Source: an uncultured beta proteobacterium
GTDB lineage: Bacteria > Pseudomonadota > Gammaproteobacteria > Burkholderiales > Burkholderiaceae
Direction of reading: 5' to 3'
Length of the DNA stretch: 64,000 bases
NCBI GenBank assembly: GCA_903826775.1
Contig: CAIKFU010000022.1
Coordinates: forward strand, 1-64,000
Below the pieces are notes generated by a model, which saw nothing but the letters and a program-made list of their open reading frames with translations, did no database searches and was not told the origin of the DNA. Each line of letters begins with the position of its first letter. Position 1 is the stretch's first letter. Positions 17,404 through 26,417 of the stretch are shown here, piece by piece. The position numbers were made by a program, and so were the translations under genes.

Positions 17404-19974
17404 ATGGGGATAGCGATCCGTTGGTTTAGAAGTTTGCGAAGAGAACTCAGATCCACTGAGCTTGCTTGGTTGTTTGTTGCCCTCACGCTTTCGGTTGCCG
17501 CTTTATCAAGTGTGAGTTTTTTGTCAGACCGTATGCAAAATGCATTTCAGTTTGATGCCCGCCAATTGCTGGCCTCGGATCTATTGTTGGCCAGTGATCA
17601 CCCAATTGAAGAGCGTTTTATTCAAGAGGCTCAAGATCGGAACCTCCAGTTTGCGCAAACCGCGGTATTTCCGAGTATGGGCACCGCTGGTTTACAAAGC
17701 AAACTGGTTTCATTAAAGGCGGTTTCGTCTTCCTACCCCTTGCGTGGAAGTCTTCAAATTGATCGGATATCACAGGCTCATTCTTCGAGCGTAGGTATTT
17801 CTCAAGCAATTGAAGTGGTTAAGGGCGGCCCAAAGCAAGGGCTTGTATGGGTAGACCCTGCCGTTCTTACTGGGCTAAACGCGAAGCTGGGCGATGAGAT
17901 CGTGATTGGTAAAAAGCATTTTCAAATTGATGCGGTGCTGGTGCGGGAATTGGATCGGGGCGCGGCGTTTATGAGTTTTGCCCCTCGAGTAATGATGTCT
18001 TTAAACGACCTGTCGTCAACGGAGTTGATTGGCTTAGGAAGTCGTGTGACATATCGATTGTTGCTTTCGGGTCCCGATAAGGCTATCAACAGTTTTGAAA
18101 AGTGGGTGGCTGAATATATTGCAGCTAAAGGACTCCACGGGATTCGAACAGAGACATTGGAAACTGCTCAGCCTGTAATGCGTAAGACCTTGGATAGGGC
18201 GGAACGTTTTTTGGCTTTAATTGCTTTGTTAACCGCAATGGTTTCGGCGGTTGCGATTTCTTTGGCTGTAAGACGGTACGTTTTGAAGCAGGCTGATGCG
18301 TGTGCGGTTATGAAATGTTTAGGCGCAAGCCAGCAGTTGATTTTGCAAAAACAATTTGTAACGTTGGCGAGTTTGGGGTTGATTGCTGCTGTTTTGGGGT
18401 CTGGATTTGGCTGGCTAGTGCAAAAAATATTGGTGTTGCTGTTGGGCAATTTGGTCATGGCCGATTTACCCGAAGTAACTCTATGGCCCTTGATTTGGAG
18501 CGTATCGTTATCGTGGTTCTTGTTGATCGGGTTTGCTGGGCCACCTTTATTTGGTTTGGTTCGAGTTTCCCCAATTCGTTTGGTCAGAAAGGAATTTGGT
18601 GGCATTCCCATTATGGCTAAATGGGTAGCTTTATTTGGAATTGGAAGTTGCGTGATTTTAATTTCCCTTGTCGCGCGTGATTGGAGGTTGGCGGCTTGGG
18701 TTATCTTAAGTTTTGGTTGCGCAGTAATGGTATTTGCTTCGCTAGCTTGGGGCGCTCTCCTTTTGCTTGGAGTTTATGCAAAAAATGGCTTGAATGGCTA
18801 TTGTTTACCAAAAAGTTTTGCGGTTCGTTTTGCTTTCAATATTCAATCACGCAGATCTGGATTTGCTGTAATTCAAATCAGCGCCTTGGCAATTGCGCTT
18901 ATGGCATTGCTTATTATTTTGCTGCTTCGTCAAGACCTTCTGCCGACGTGGCAAAACAATGTGCCCAAGGATGCCCCAAACCATTTTGTGATCAATATTC
19001 AATCCGATCAAAAATCCGGTGTTGCTCAAATTCTCCATTCGACTGGGTTGGAAGTCCCCGCCTTTTATCCGATGATCCGAGGACGCTTGGTCGATATTAA
19101 TGGTCGAAGCGTGTCTGCGGATGATTATGTTGACGATAATGCTCGACGCTTGGTTGATCGCGAATTTAATTTATCGTACGCACAGAATCTTCCCCCTGGG
19201 AATCGAATTGTTTCTGGTGAATGGTTTGGGCAGGGTAACTCAATGGATGCGCCGCAAATATCCATAGAAGCGGGTATTGCAAAGACATTAGGATTGAAGT
19301 TGGGTGACCGTTTGAAATTTGAGGTTGGAGGGGAGAGCGTGTCCGCGCCCATTACTTCATTGCGAAAGCTCGATTGGGGTTCAATGCGAGTGAATTTTTT
19401 TGTAATCATGCCGTCAACGCTGTTGAAAGATTTCCCGCAGTCATGGATCACCGCCTATTTTCAGCCTACTAAATTCAACTCAATGAATGCGGATTCGCTT
19501 GATTTTAGGCTTACTCAAGCCTATCCAAATTTAACCGTGGTTGATGTTGCTACAACCTTGCAGCAAATCCAAGAAGTTTTGGATAAGCTGGCTGAGGCTT
19601 TAGGGGTGCTCTTTGCTTTTACGATTGCAGCTGCGATTCTGGTTCTATTGGCGGCCATTTCCGCTACTCAAGATGAGCGTTTTAGGGACGCCGCATTGCT
19701 AAAAGCCTTGGGCGCTCCACGTTCCGTTTTAGCGCGTATTGCTGCAATTGAGTTGGGAGTTGTTGGTCTATTGGCGGGTTGCCTTGCAGGGTTGGGATCG
19801 GGTGCTGCTGCTTGGGCATTGGGTCGATTTGTGCTGGAGATCGAATTTCATTCTTTTGCGGAAGCACTTATTCTGGGGATTATTTTTGGTTTAATTGCCT
19901 GTATTCTGGCTGGTTACCGATTTCATCGCAAGATTCAGTTGGCAACAGCAATTGATTGTTTGCGGGAGATCTGA
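17404..19974 (+). CDS. YbbP-like FtsX-family ABC transporter permease
   Basis: About 856 residues. An N-terminal membrane helix (~20-40 from the ATG), a large extracytoplasmic domain, a cluster of helices at ~260-380, further helices in the middle and a second FtsX-type block near 720-850 give the double-FtsX layout of YbbP-type permeases. No cognate ATPase (YbbA) is adjacent. Start choice: the ATG at 17404 is used; an in-frame TTG at 17389 would overlap the SDR stop as TTGA and add five residues, which would suit translational coupling. The substrate is unknown; family members are linked to lipoprotein or lipid handling. Confidence 0.85.
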   Translation: MGIAIRWFRSLRRELRSTELAWLFVALTLSVAALSSVSFLSDRMQNAFQFDARQLLASDLLLASDHPIEERFIQEAQDRNLQFAQTAVFPSMGTAGLQSKLVSLKAVSSSYPLRGSLQIDRISQAHSSSVGISQAIEVVKGGPKQGLVWVDPAVLTGLNAKLGDEIVIGKKHFQIDAVLVRELDRGAAFMSFAPRVMMSLNDLSSTELIGLGSRVTYRLLLSGPDKAINSFEKWVAEYIAAKGLHGIRTETLETAQPVMRKTLDRAERFLALIALLTAMVSAVAISLAVRRYVLKQADACAVMKCLGASQQLILQKQFVTLASLGLIAAVLGSGFGWLVQKILVLLLGNLVMADLPEVTLWPLIWSVSLSWFLLIGFAGPPLFGLVRVSPIRLVRKEFGGIPIMAKWVALFGIGSCVILISLVARDWRLAAWVILSFGCAVMVFASLAWGALLLLGVYAKNGLNGYCLPKSFAVRFAFNIQSRRSGFAVIQISALAIALMALLIILLLRQDLLPTWQNNVPKDAPNHFVINIQSDQKSGVAQILHSTGLEVPAFYPMIRGRLVDINGRSVSADDYVDDNARRLVDREFNLSYAQNLPPGNRIVSGEWFGQGNSMDAPQISIEAGIAKTLGLKLGDRLKFEVGGESVSAPITSLRKLDWGSMRVNFFVIMPSTLLKDFPQSWITAYFQPTKFNSMNADSLDFRLTQAYPNLTVVDVATTLQQIQEVLDKLAEALGVLFAFTIAAAILVLLAAISATQDERFRDAALLKALGAPRSVLARIAAIELGVVGLLAGCLAGLGSGAAAWALGRFVLEIEFHSFAEALILGIIFGLIACILAGYRFHRKIQLATAIDCLREI

Positions 19975-20000
19975 TTTCCACCAAGCGGATTTTTTAAAAC

Positions 20001-20027
20001 GAACTTGACTCCTTAAGTGTCAAGGAG
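20001..20027 (-). terminator. Weak hairpin between convergent genes
   Basis: CTTGAC at 20004-20009 pairs with GTCAAG at 20019-20024. On the minus strand it is followed after a few bases by TTTT. It lies between the ybbP-like gene and the convergent RDD gene, where a terminator is expected, but the stem is short and the U-tract imperfect. Confidence 0.3.
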
Positions 20028-20034
20028 CAAGCAA

Positions 20035-20556
20035 TTACGTTTTTGGTAATTCAATCATTTTGGTTTTTGCAAGTCGATCTGGGATACTTTGGCGTCTTAG
20101 GGGGTCGCTGCGATCAAGATAAATGCTCAGCGGCCAAATAAAGAGCGCGACAAAAAATAACAATTCAATAATTTCCCATTTTTCGAAATTGAAAAGCCAT
20201 TGTAAAAGTATGCAAGGCATAAGCCAGAGTGAACCAAAAACATAGCGCCAACAGGCTTGTTTGGCGTTTAATGTTTTCCCGTTAGCGGCCATTAACCTTA
20301 TCTTCCAGGTTTGCATGGCAAGTGTTTGCCCTGAGTGAGTCCAATACCAGACAAAGTAGAAGCCAAGAACCGCATAAAAATAGAGGAAGGTGAGCCAGCT
20401 TGGCAAGGAGATTCCCAATAGCACTCCTAATGCAAGATTGGGCGCTAAAAACGTGAGGGCAAGGACGCCAAGTAGGACAAGTTGCTCGTAGAGTCCACAA
20501 GCAACGCGACGCCAAAACTGGGGTGAAGGTAGCTTATCTAGTTCAATTGGCGTCAT
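20035..20556 (-). CDS. RDD-family membrane protein
   Basis: 173 residues with about three to four hydrophobic segments and the features that name the family: an arginine in the first region (FWRRVACGLYE) and the C-terminal DRSDPLRRQSIPDRLAKT segment with its aspartates. RDD proteins are inner-membrane proteins, some proposed to act in ion exchange; function here is unknown. The start overlaps the DUF3106 stop by four bases, so it is the last gene of the sigma-DUF3619-DUF3106-RDD series. Confidence 0.88.
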   Translation of the reverse strand: MTPIELDKLPSPQFWRRVACGLYEQLVLLGVLALTFLAPNLALGVLLGISLPSWLTFLYFYAVLGFYFVWYWTHSGQTLAMQTWKIRLMAANGKTLNAKQACWRYVFGSLWLMPCILLQWLFNFEKWEIIELLFFVALFIWPLSIYLDRSDPLRRQSIPDRLAKTKMIELPKT

Positions 20557-21101
20557 AAACCAGTAGTGGGCTGCTTACTAACTGGATGCTGCTGTAAGGT
20601 CGGTGCGTATGCCGCCGTCGGCTTCTTCTTGCTGTTTTCTGTTGCCGCAAGCTTTTGTTTTTGCTCGTCAGTTAACTGTTGGTATGCTTGCCACGCTTCC
20701 GATTTTTTTTCCGCGGGGAATTTCAGGCTGGTGAGGTAATTTTCACGGGCAATGCGGCGATCTCTTTGCGACAGATTTGACCAACTGGCCATTCTGGAGC
20801 GAAGACGTTCTTGCTCTTGGGCGCCCATTTTTGGATATAGATTGGCAACCTGAGCCCATTTCTTTCTACTTTCCATAAGCATGTAGTCCCAGTCGGATTC
20901 AAGCGGAGCAAGTATTGCCTGTTGTTCGGGTTTTAAGCCCTCCCAACTGCCGTCGGGTTTCTTTTCAACCGCGCCGCTTGATTTGGAGTGGGGCGCAGAG
21001 GCTTGAGCGAAGGCGTTATTAGCGATGACAACCTCGGTGAAATTTAGGGCTAGCAACCCTAACGCGCTCACAAAGATTGTTTTAATGGCTTGAATCTGCA
21101 T
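20553..21101 (-). CDS. DUF3106 exported protein
   Basis: 182 residues. A signal peptide is visible (hydrophobic ~9-27, cleavage near AFA-Q at ~32). The mature part repeats a motif of the type WxxLxPEQQxILxPL (WEGLKPEQQAILAPL) followed by WxxLSQRDR and a glutamine/lysine-rich QQLTDEQKQKLA end, which is the DUF3106 pattern. It is probably periplasmic and helical. Function is unknown. It lies 6 bases after DUF3619, within a module headed by a sigma factor, so it may belong to the regulon or signal path of that sigma factor. Confidence 0.85.
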   Translation of the reverse strand: MQIQAIKTIFVSALGLLALNFTEVVIANNAFAQASAPHSKSSGAVEKKPDGSWEGLKPEQQAILAPLESDWDYMLMESRKKWAQVANLYPKMGAQEQERLRSRMASWSNLSQRDRRIARENYLTSLKFPAEKKSEAWQAYQQLTDEQKQKLAATENSKKKPTAAYAPTLQQHPVSKQPTTGL

Positions 21102-21107
21102 TAATTG

Positions 21108-21617
21108 TTATTTTAGACTGCTCGATTGTGGGTTTGATTGATCCAGGCTATTGGAGTTTTGGTCCCCCTCAGATAGAGGGCCATTCTTTAAAAAAGCCAT
21201 AAAACCACTATCAGCATACGCATCAGGAGGAACATCGTCAGTTAGAAGTGCTGCGTCAACTTCGGCTATGTCGTTGATGCGCGATTCTTGCTGCCATTGG
21301 GCGATAGCAATAAGACCAAAAACCAATACAACAAGGGGTGCCAGCCAACCAAAAGTATTCCATAAGGGGCTAGAACCTGTGGACCAGGTTCCTGCAGACG
21401 AGTTGGCAGAAGGTCTAAGTACCCTATCGCTAACTCGGAGGGGCTTGTGTTTGCGAACCGCCAAGGCTTTCATCCGCGCTTGATAAAGGCGGTCTTTGAT
21501 GTTGGTGGGTAGCTTTCCGCCTCCTTCACGTAATAAGGCGGCACTAGCTAAGCCGAACTGGTCCATATCAAATTCGGCATTGACAGGGCTTAAATGGTCT
21601 TCTTGGGCGCGGTTCAC
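21108..21617 (-). CDS. DUF3619 single-pass membrane protein, candidate anti-sigma factor
   Basis: 169 residues. The N-terminal half is soluble (FGLASAALLREGG, then IKDRLYQARMKALAVRK), one membrane helix lies at ~94-112 (WLAPLVVLVFGLIAIAQW) and the C terminus is short and acidic, ending in FMAFLKNGP and a polar tail. The family is DUF3619, found beside sigma-70-like genes in Burkholderiales. The ATG overlaps the sigma gene stop by four bases. Its layout (cytoplasmic N terminus, one helix, small periplasmic tail, translational coupling) resembles anti-sigma factors, but no ZAS-type motif is visible, so this is inference. Confidence 0.8.
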   Translation of the reverse strand: MNRAQEDHLSPVNAEFDMDQFGLASAALLREGGGKLPTNIKDRLYQARMKALAVRKHKPLRVSDRVLRPSANSSAGTWSTGSSPLWNTFGWLAPLVVLVFGLIAIAQWQQESRINDIAEVDAALLTDDVPPDAYADSGFMAFLKNGPLSEGDQNSNSLDQSNPQSSSLK

Positions 21618-22183
21618 AGCGTAATTCCTTTTAATTTCAATGCTTTAGATAAAGATTGGGCAGCTCTAGAGCAATGGGTTTTAACACTTCCTTCGCTACA
21701 ACTCATAGCTTTGGCCGTGTCAGTAATACTGAGTTCATCCCAATAACGCATCAGGAAGGCTTCTCGTTGACGGGCGGGTAATTTTGATATTTCCGATTCC
21801 AATGCCTCCAGTAGTTGGGTCCGTTCAAGTTTTTTCTCCCCATCTTGGTGAATTTCACTATCTTCAGGGGCCTGGAGCTGTTCTAAGGGGTCGTAATCGT
21901 CATTTTCATCCTGTTTTTTCCCCATATTCGAGAAGAGCGTGACCCAGGTATTACGAACTTTTTGCCTTCTAAACCAGTCATGCACACGGTTTTGGAGGAT
22001 TCTTGTGAAAATGAGCGGAAATTCTGTTGCTGGACGATCGCCATACTTTTCAGCAAGCTTAATCATTGCATCTTGCACAATGTCTAGAGCAGCATCGTCG
22101 TCCCGAACGGCATAAACAGCTTGCTTGAAAGCGCGCTGTTCAATGCTACTCAGAAAATCAGATAGTTCTTGAGCTGATGCCAT
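21614..22183 (-). CDS. ECF-type RNA polymerase sigma factor
   Basis: 189 residues with sigma-70 region 2 (FKQAVYAVRDDDAALDIVQ and FTRILQNRVHDWFRRQ) and region 4 (LPARQREAFLMRYWDELS followed by the helix-turn-helix CSEGSVKTHCSRA). It has no region 1.1 or region 3 of primary sigma factors, so it is of the ECF type. It is divergently transcribed from ilvB and heads the minus-strand group with DUF3619, DUF3106 and RDD genes. Signal and target promoters are unknown; the ECF subgroup cannot be assigned by eye. Confidence 0.9.
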   Translation of the reverse strand: MASAQELSDFLSSIEQRAFKQAVYAVRDDDAALDIVQDAMIKLAEKYGDRPATEFPLIFTRILQNRVHDWFRRQKVRNTWVTLFSNMGKKQDENDDYDPLEQLQAPEDSEIHQDGEKKLERTQLLEALESEISKLPARQREAFLMRYWDELSITDTAKAMSCSEGSVKTHCSRAAQSLSKALKLKGITL

Positions 22184-22226
22184 GTATTAGATTAGACCTG
22201 AATCCCAGAGAAACAGTCTATTTTAG

Positions 22227-22361
22227 GTGAATGATATAGAATGTAAGGCTTACTACCTAGAAACCCATCCAAGAAGTGGCTTTATTCTGGTAGCAGCGCC
22301 GCTCGAACCCAGGCCATAAGTCCGGGACAGAGCAGCCCAAACAATTTTTTGCCGAAAATTG
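22227..22361 (+). promoter_or_regulatory. Structured leader upstream of ilvB, possible attenuator or cis-regulatory RNA
   Basis: TGGC (22277-22280) and CTGG (22287-22290) pair with CCAG-GCCA (22309-22316), giving a stem interrupted by a six-base bulge. A second hairpin, CAATTTT (22342-22348) with AAAATTG (22355-22361), ends 3 bases before the AAAGGA ribosome site of ilvB. A small open frame from GTG 22227 to TAA 22317-22319 (30 codons) contains consecutive Ile-Leu-Val codons at 22284-22292 inside the first stem. No good promoter or U-tract terminator was found, so the mechanism is open. Confidence 0.4.
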
Positions 22362-22375
22362 CAAAGGACAATGAA

Positions 22376-24163
22376 ATGAATACTAGTAGCGCAGAATTTT
22401 TGGCCAATAAGGCCGATACAAAAACAGCAAACACAACTCCTACTGCTTTAGCTCCTGAAATAATTGGGGCGGAAATGCTCGTTCATGCTTTACATGCTGA
22501 GGGAGTGGAGTACGTCTGGGGATACCCTGGCGGGGCAGTGTTATTTATCTACGATGAAATATTTAAGCAGGATAAGTTTGAGCATATCCTGGTGCGCCAC
22601 GAACAAGCAGCCGTTCATGCGGCAGACGGTTATGCTCGTGCAACCGGTAAGGTTGGGGTGGCCCTAGTGACCTCCGGTCCTGGGGTAACGAATGCAGTGA
22701 CTGGAATTGCCACAGCCTATACAGATTCAATCCCTATGGTGATCATTAGCGGTAACGTGCCGACTTTCGCTATAGGTGAGGATGCATTTCAAGAGGCTGA
22801 TACCGTTGGAATAACGCGTCCGGTAGTTAAGCACAATTTTTTAGTTAAAGATGTGAATGACCTTGCTTTGACGTTGAAGAAGGCATTTCATATTGCTCGT
22901 ACTGGACGCCCTGGCCCCGTATTGGTTGATATCCCAAAAGATGTATCTGCAGCGAAAGGTCGCTTTGTTTACCCGGATCATTTGGAAATGCGTTCCTACA
23001 ATCCGGTTGTTAAAGGGCATAGCGGGCAGATTCGTAAGGCTGTTAATTTGCTGCTTGAGGCAGAGAGGCCTTATATTTACACGGGTGGTGGAGTGATCCT
23101 TGCGGATGCCGCTCCAGAACTCAAAGCGTTTGCCGATCTGTTGGGGTATCCGGTTACCAATACCCTGATGGGCTTGGGTGGTTTTCCTGGAACAAGCCCT
23201 CAATTTTTAGGCATGCTGGGAATGCATGGTACTTACGAAGCGAACATGGCGATGCAGCACTCCGATGTGTTGATTGCAATTGGCGCCCGATTTGACGATC
23301 GTGTAATTGGGAATATTGCTCACTTTGCAAGTCATCCTCGCAAAATTATCCATATCGATATTGATCCTTCAGTAATTTCAAAGCGGGTCAAGGTGGACGT
23401 TCCAATCGTCGGTAACTTAAAAGACGTATTGCAAGACATGACGGCGCAGATTCAGGCTGCCGGACCTCGTAAAAATGATGCCAAACTGGCTGATTGGTGG
23501 CATCAGATTAATGAGTGGCGAAAAAAAGATTGCTTGAAATACGATACTGAATCCCAAATCGTTAAACCTCAATATGTGGTTCAAAAATTATGGGAGCTTA
23601 CGAATGGTGATGCCATTGTTTGTTCGTATGTAGGCCAGCATCAGATGTGGGCAGCGCAATTCTACAAGTTTGATAAACCGCGTCGTTGGATAAATTCAGG
23701 CGGCCTTGGGACGATGGGTGTTGGTTTGCCTTATGCAATGGGCATTAAAAAGGCTTTTCCTGACCAGGATATTTTTACGATTACTGGCGAGGGATCAATA
23801 CAGATGTGTATTCAAGAGTTGTCAACATGTAAGCAGTACAACACGCCTGTAAAGATTGTCTCTTTAAATAATCGCTATCTTGGCATGGTCCGTCAATGGC
23901 AGGAGCTGACATACAACAAGCGTTATTCAAGTTCATATATGGATTCCTTGCCGGATTTTGTGAAGCTTGCGGAGGCCTATGGGCATGTTGGGATGCGTAT
24001 TGAAAAGAAATCCGATGTCGAAGGGGCTCTGAAAGAAGCGATTCGATTGAAGGATCGCACTGTGTTTATGGATTTTCAGACGGATCCCAAGGAGAATGTA
24101 TGGCCAATGGTTCAGGCCGGCAAGGGAATTACGGAGATGTTGTTGGGTAGCGAGGACCTCTAA
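22376..24163 (+). CDS. ilvB: Acetolactate synthase large (catalytic) subunit
   Basis: 595 residues. Thiamine-diphosphate enzyme condensing pyruvate with pyruvate or 2-oxobutyrate, the first step of valine, leucine and isoleucine synthesis. The N-terminal domain contains the TPP glutamate in RHEQAAVHAADGYAR; the C-terminal domain carries the Mg/TPP motif, which reads GEGS at ~471-474 instead of GDGS, followed by the NN of SLNNRYLGM. The sequence is IlvI-like. The ATG at 22376 is chosen because AAAGGA lies 7 bases upstream; an in-frame TTG at 22349 lacks such a site. It overlaps ilvH by one base (TAATG). Confidence 0.96.
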   Translation: MNTSSAEFLANKADTKTANTTPTALAPEIIGAEMLVHALHAEGVEYVWGYPGGAVLFIYDEIFKQDKFEHILVRHEQAAVHAADGYARATGKVGVALVTSGPGVTNAVTGIATAYTDSIPMVIISGNVPTFAIGEDAFQEADTVGITRPVVKHNFLVKDVNDLALTLKKAFHIARTGRPGPVLVDIPKDVSAAKGRFVYPDHLEMRSYNPVVKGHSGQIRKAVNLLLEAERPYIYTGGGVILADAAPELKAFADLLGYPVTNTLMGLGGFPGTSPQFLGMLGMHGTYEANMAMQHSDVLIAIGARFDDRVIGNIAHFASHPRKIIHIDIDPSVISKRVKVDVPIVGNLKDVLQDMTAQIQAAGPRKNDAKLADWWHQINEWRKKDCLKYDTESQIVKPQYVVQKLWELTNGDAIVCSYVGQHQMWAAQFYKFDKPRRWINSGGLGTMGVGLPYAMGIKKAFPDQDIFTITGEGSIQMCIQELSTCKQYNTPVKIVSLNNRYLGMVRQWQELTYNKRYSSSYMDSLPDFVKLAEAYGHVGMRIEKKSDVEGALKEAIRLKDRTVFMDFQTDPKENVWPMVQAGKGITEMLLGSEDL

Positions 24164-24654
24164 TGCGACATATTATTTCTGTATTGTTAGAGAACGAACC
24201 TGGCGCCTTGTCACGGGTAGTGGGTTTATTTTCTGCCCGAGGCTATAACATTGAAACGTTGAGTGTTGCTCCGACTGAGGATCCATCATTGTCCCGCATG
24301 ACGATTGTGACCATTGGTTCGGACGATGTCATTGAGCAGATCACAAAGCATTTAAACCGACTGGTTGAGGTTGTTAAGGTTTTTGATTTAACGGAAGGCC
24401 CGCACATTGAGCGCGAGTTGATGTTGATAAAAGTGCGGGCAGTTGGCAAGGAGCGCGAGGAGTTAAAGCGCACCACTGATATTTTTCGCGGTCGAATCAT
24501 AGATGTGACGGATAAGAGCTTCACGATAGAGTTGACTGGGGATGGTGCCAAGTTGGATGCGTTTATCGAGTCCATTGACCGAGCCTCAATTTTAGAGACC
24601 GTGCGTTCCGGCGGTTCTGGTATCGGGCGCGGAGAGCGGATCTTAAAAGTCTAA
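24163..24654 (+). CDS. ilvH: Acetolactate synthase small (regulatory) subunit
   Basis: 163 residues, normal length. It starts MRHIISVLLENEPGALSRV, an ACT domain (~3-78) that binds valine for feedback control, followed by the C-terminal ALS small-subunit domain (~85-160). The glycines and the NIETLSV segment of the valine site are present. The start codon overlaps the ilvB stop by one base, so subunits are made together. ilvC follows after 49 bases. Confidence 0.96.
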   Translation: MRHIISVLLENEPGALSRVVGLFSARGYNIETLSVAPTEDPSLSRMTIVTIGSDDVIEQITKHLNRLVEVVKVFDLTEGPHIERELMLIKVRAVGKEREELKRTTDIFRGRIIDVTDKSFTIELTGDGAKLDAFIESIDRASILETVRSGGSGIGRGERILKV

Positions 24655-24664
24655 TTTTTATTAA

Positions 24665-25720
<1,056 letters not shown>

Positions 25721-25732
25721 AGGCTCCTAAAT

Positions 25733-26380
25733 ATGATGTATCCACACCCCATTATTGCCAAAGAAGGCTGGCCATATTTAGCATTGGTGGGGGTCGTAAC
25801 CTTGCTGGTCCATCATTTTGGCGGGTTTATCTGGGCATGGCCTTTTTGGCTTATATTTTTCTTTGTCTTGCAGTTTTTCCGCGATCCGCAAAGAATTGCG
25901 CCATTGGGCTCTGACCTTGTTTTATCTCCTGCCGATGGGCGCATTGTTGTTGTGGAAAAAGCGATTGATCCGTATGCGAATCGTGAAGCCTTAAAAATCA
26001 GCGTATTTATGAACGTGTTTAATGTCCATTCAAACCGTATTTCTGTTGGGGGATACGTAAGAGAGGTTCAATACTTTCCTGGCCAGTTTGTGAATGCGTC
26101 CTTAGATAAAGCTTCTAATGAGAATGAGCGTAACGCAATAATTATTGATGCAAATGGTCAAATTGTTACTTTGGTGCAGGTTGCGGGTTTAATCGCTAGG
26201 CGGATCCTTTGCTATATCCATGTGGGAGATCGAGTTACGCCAGGTGAACGGTATGGATTTATCCGCTTTGGCTCACGAGTTGATGTGTATTTACCTTTGA
26301 CTGCCAAGCCGTTGGTAAGCGTTGGGGATAAAGTTTTTGCTACAAATACAGCCTTGGCAATGTTGCCGGGTTTGAGTTAA
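25733..26380 (+). CDS. psd: Phosphatidylserine decarboxylase proenzyme (short form)
   Basis: 215 residues, the short archaeal-type form common in Burkholderiales. Two N-terminal hydrophobic segments (~14-48) anchor it to the inner membrane. SPADGR (~65) and VFNVHSNR (~100) are conserved; the self-cleavage site is the glycine-serine pair in RFGSRVD, Ser181 becoming the pyruvoyl cofactor. It makes phosphatidylethanolamine from phosphatidylserine. It follows ilvC by 12 bases and is followed by pssA, so consecutive pathway enzymes are adjacent. Confidence 0.95.
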   Translation: MMYPHPIIAKEGWPYLALVGVVTLLVHHFGGFIWAWPFWLIFFFVLQFFRDPQRIAPLGSDLVLSPADGRIVVVEKAIDPYANREALKISVFMNVFNVHSNRISVGGYVREVQYFPGQFVNASLDKASNENERNAIIIDANGQIVTLVQVAGLIARRILCYIHVGDRVTPGERYGFIRFGSRVDVYLPLTAKPLVSVGDKVFATNTALAMLPGLS

Positions 26381-26417
26381 CCGGTTTAGAAAATCCAATC
26401 AAGTTAGGAATCATTCT

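Noticed and set aside
18168-18620. Long overlapping frames on both strands inside the ybbP-like gene
   Set aside because: Both lie within a membrane-protein coding region and look like frame shadows; the permease frame has the membrane helices and family layout.
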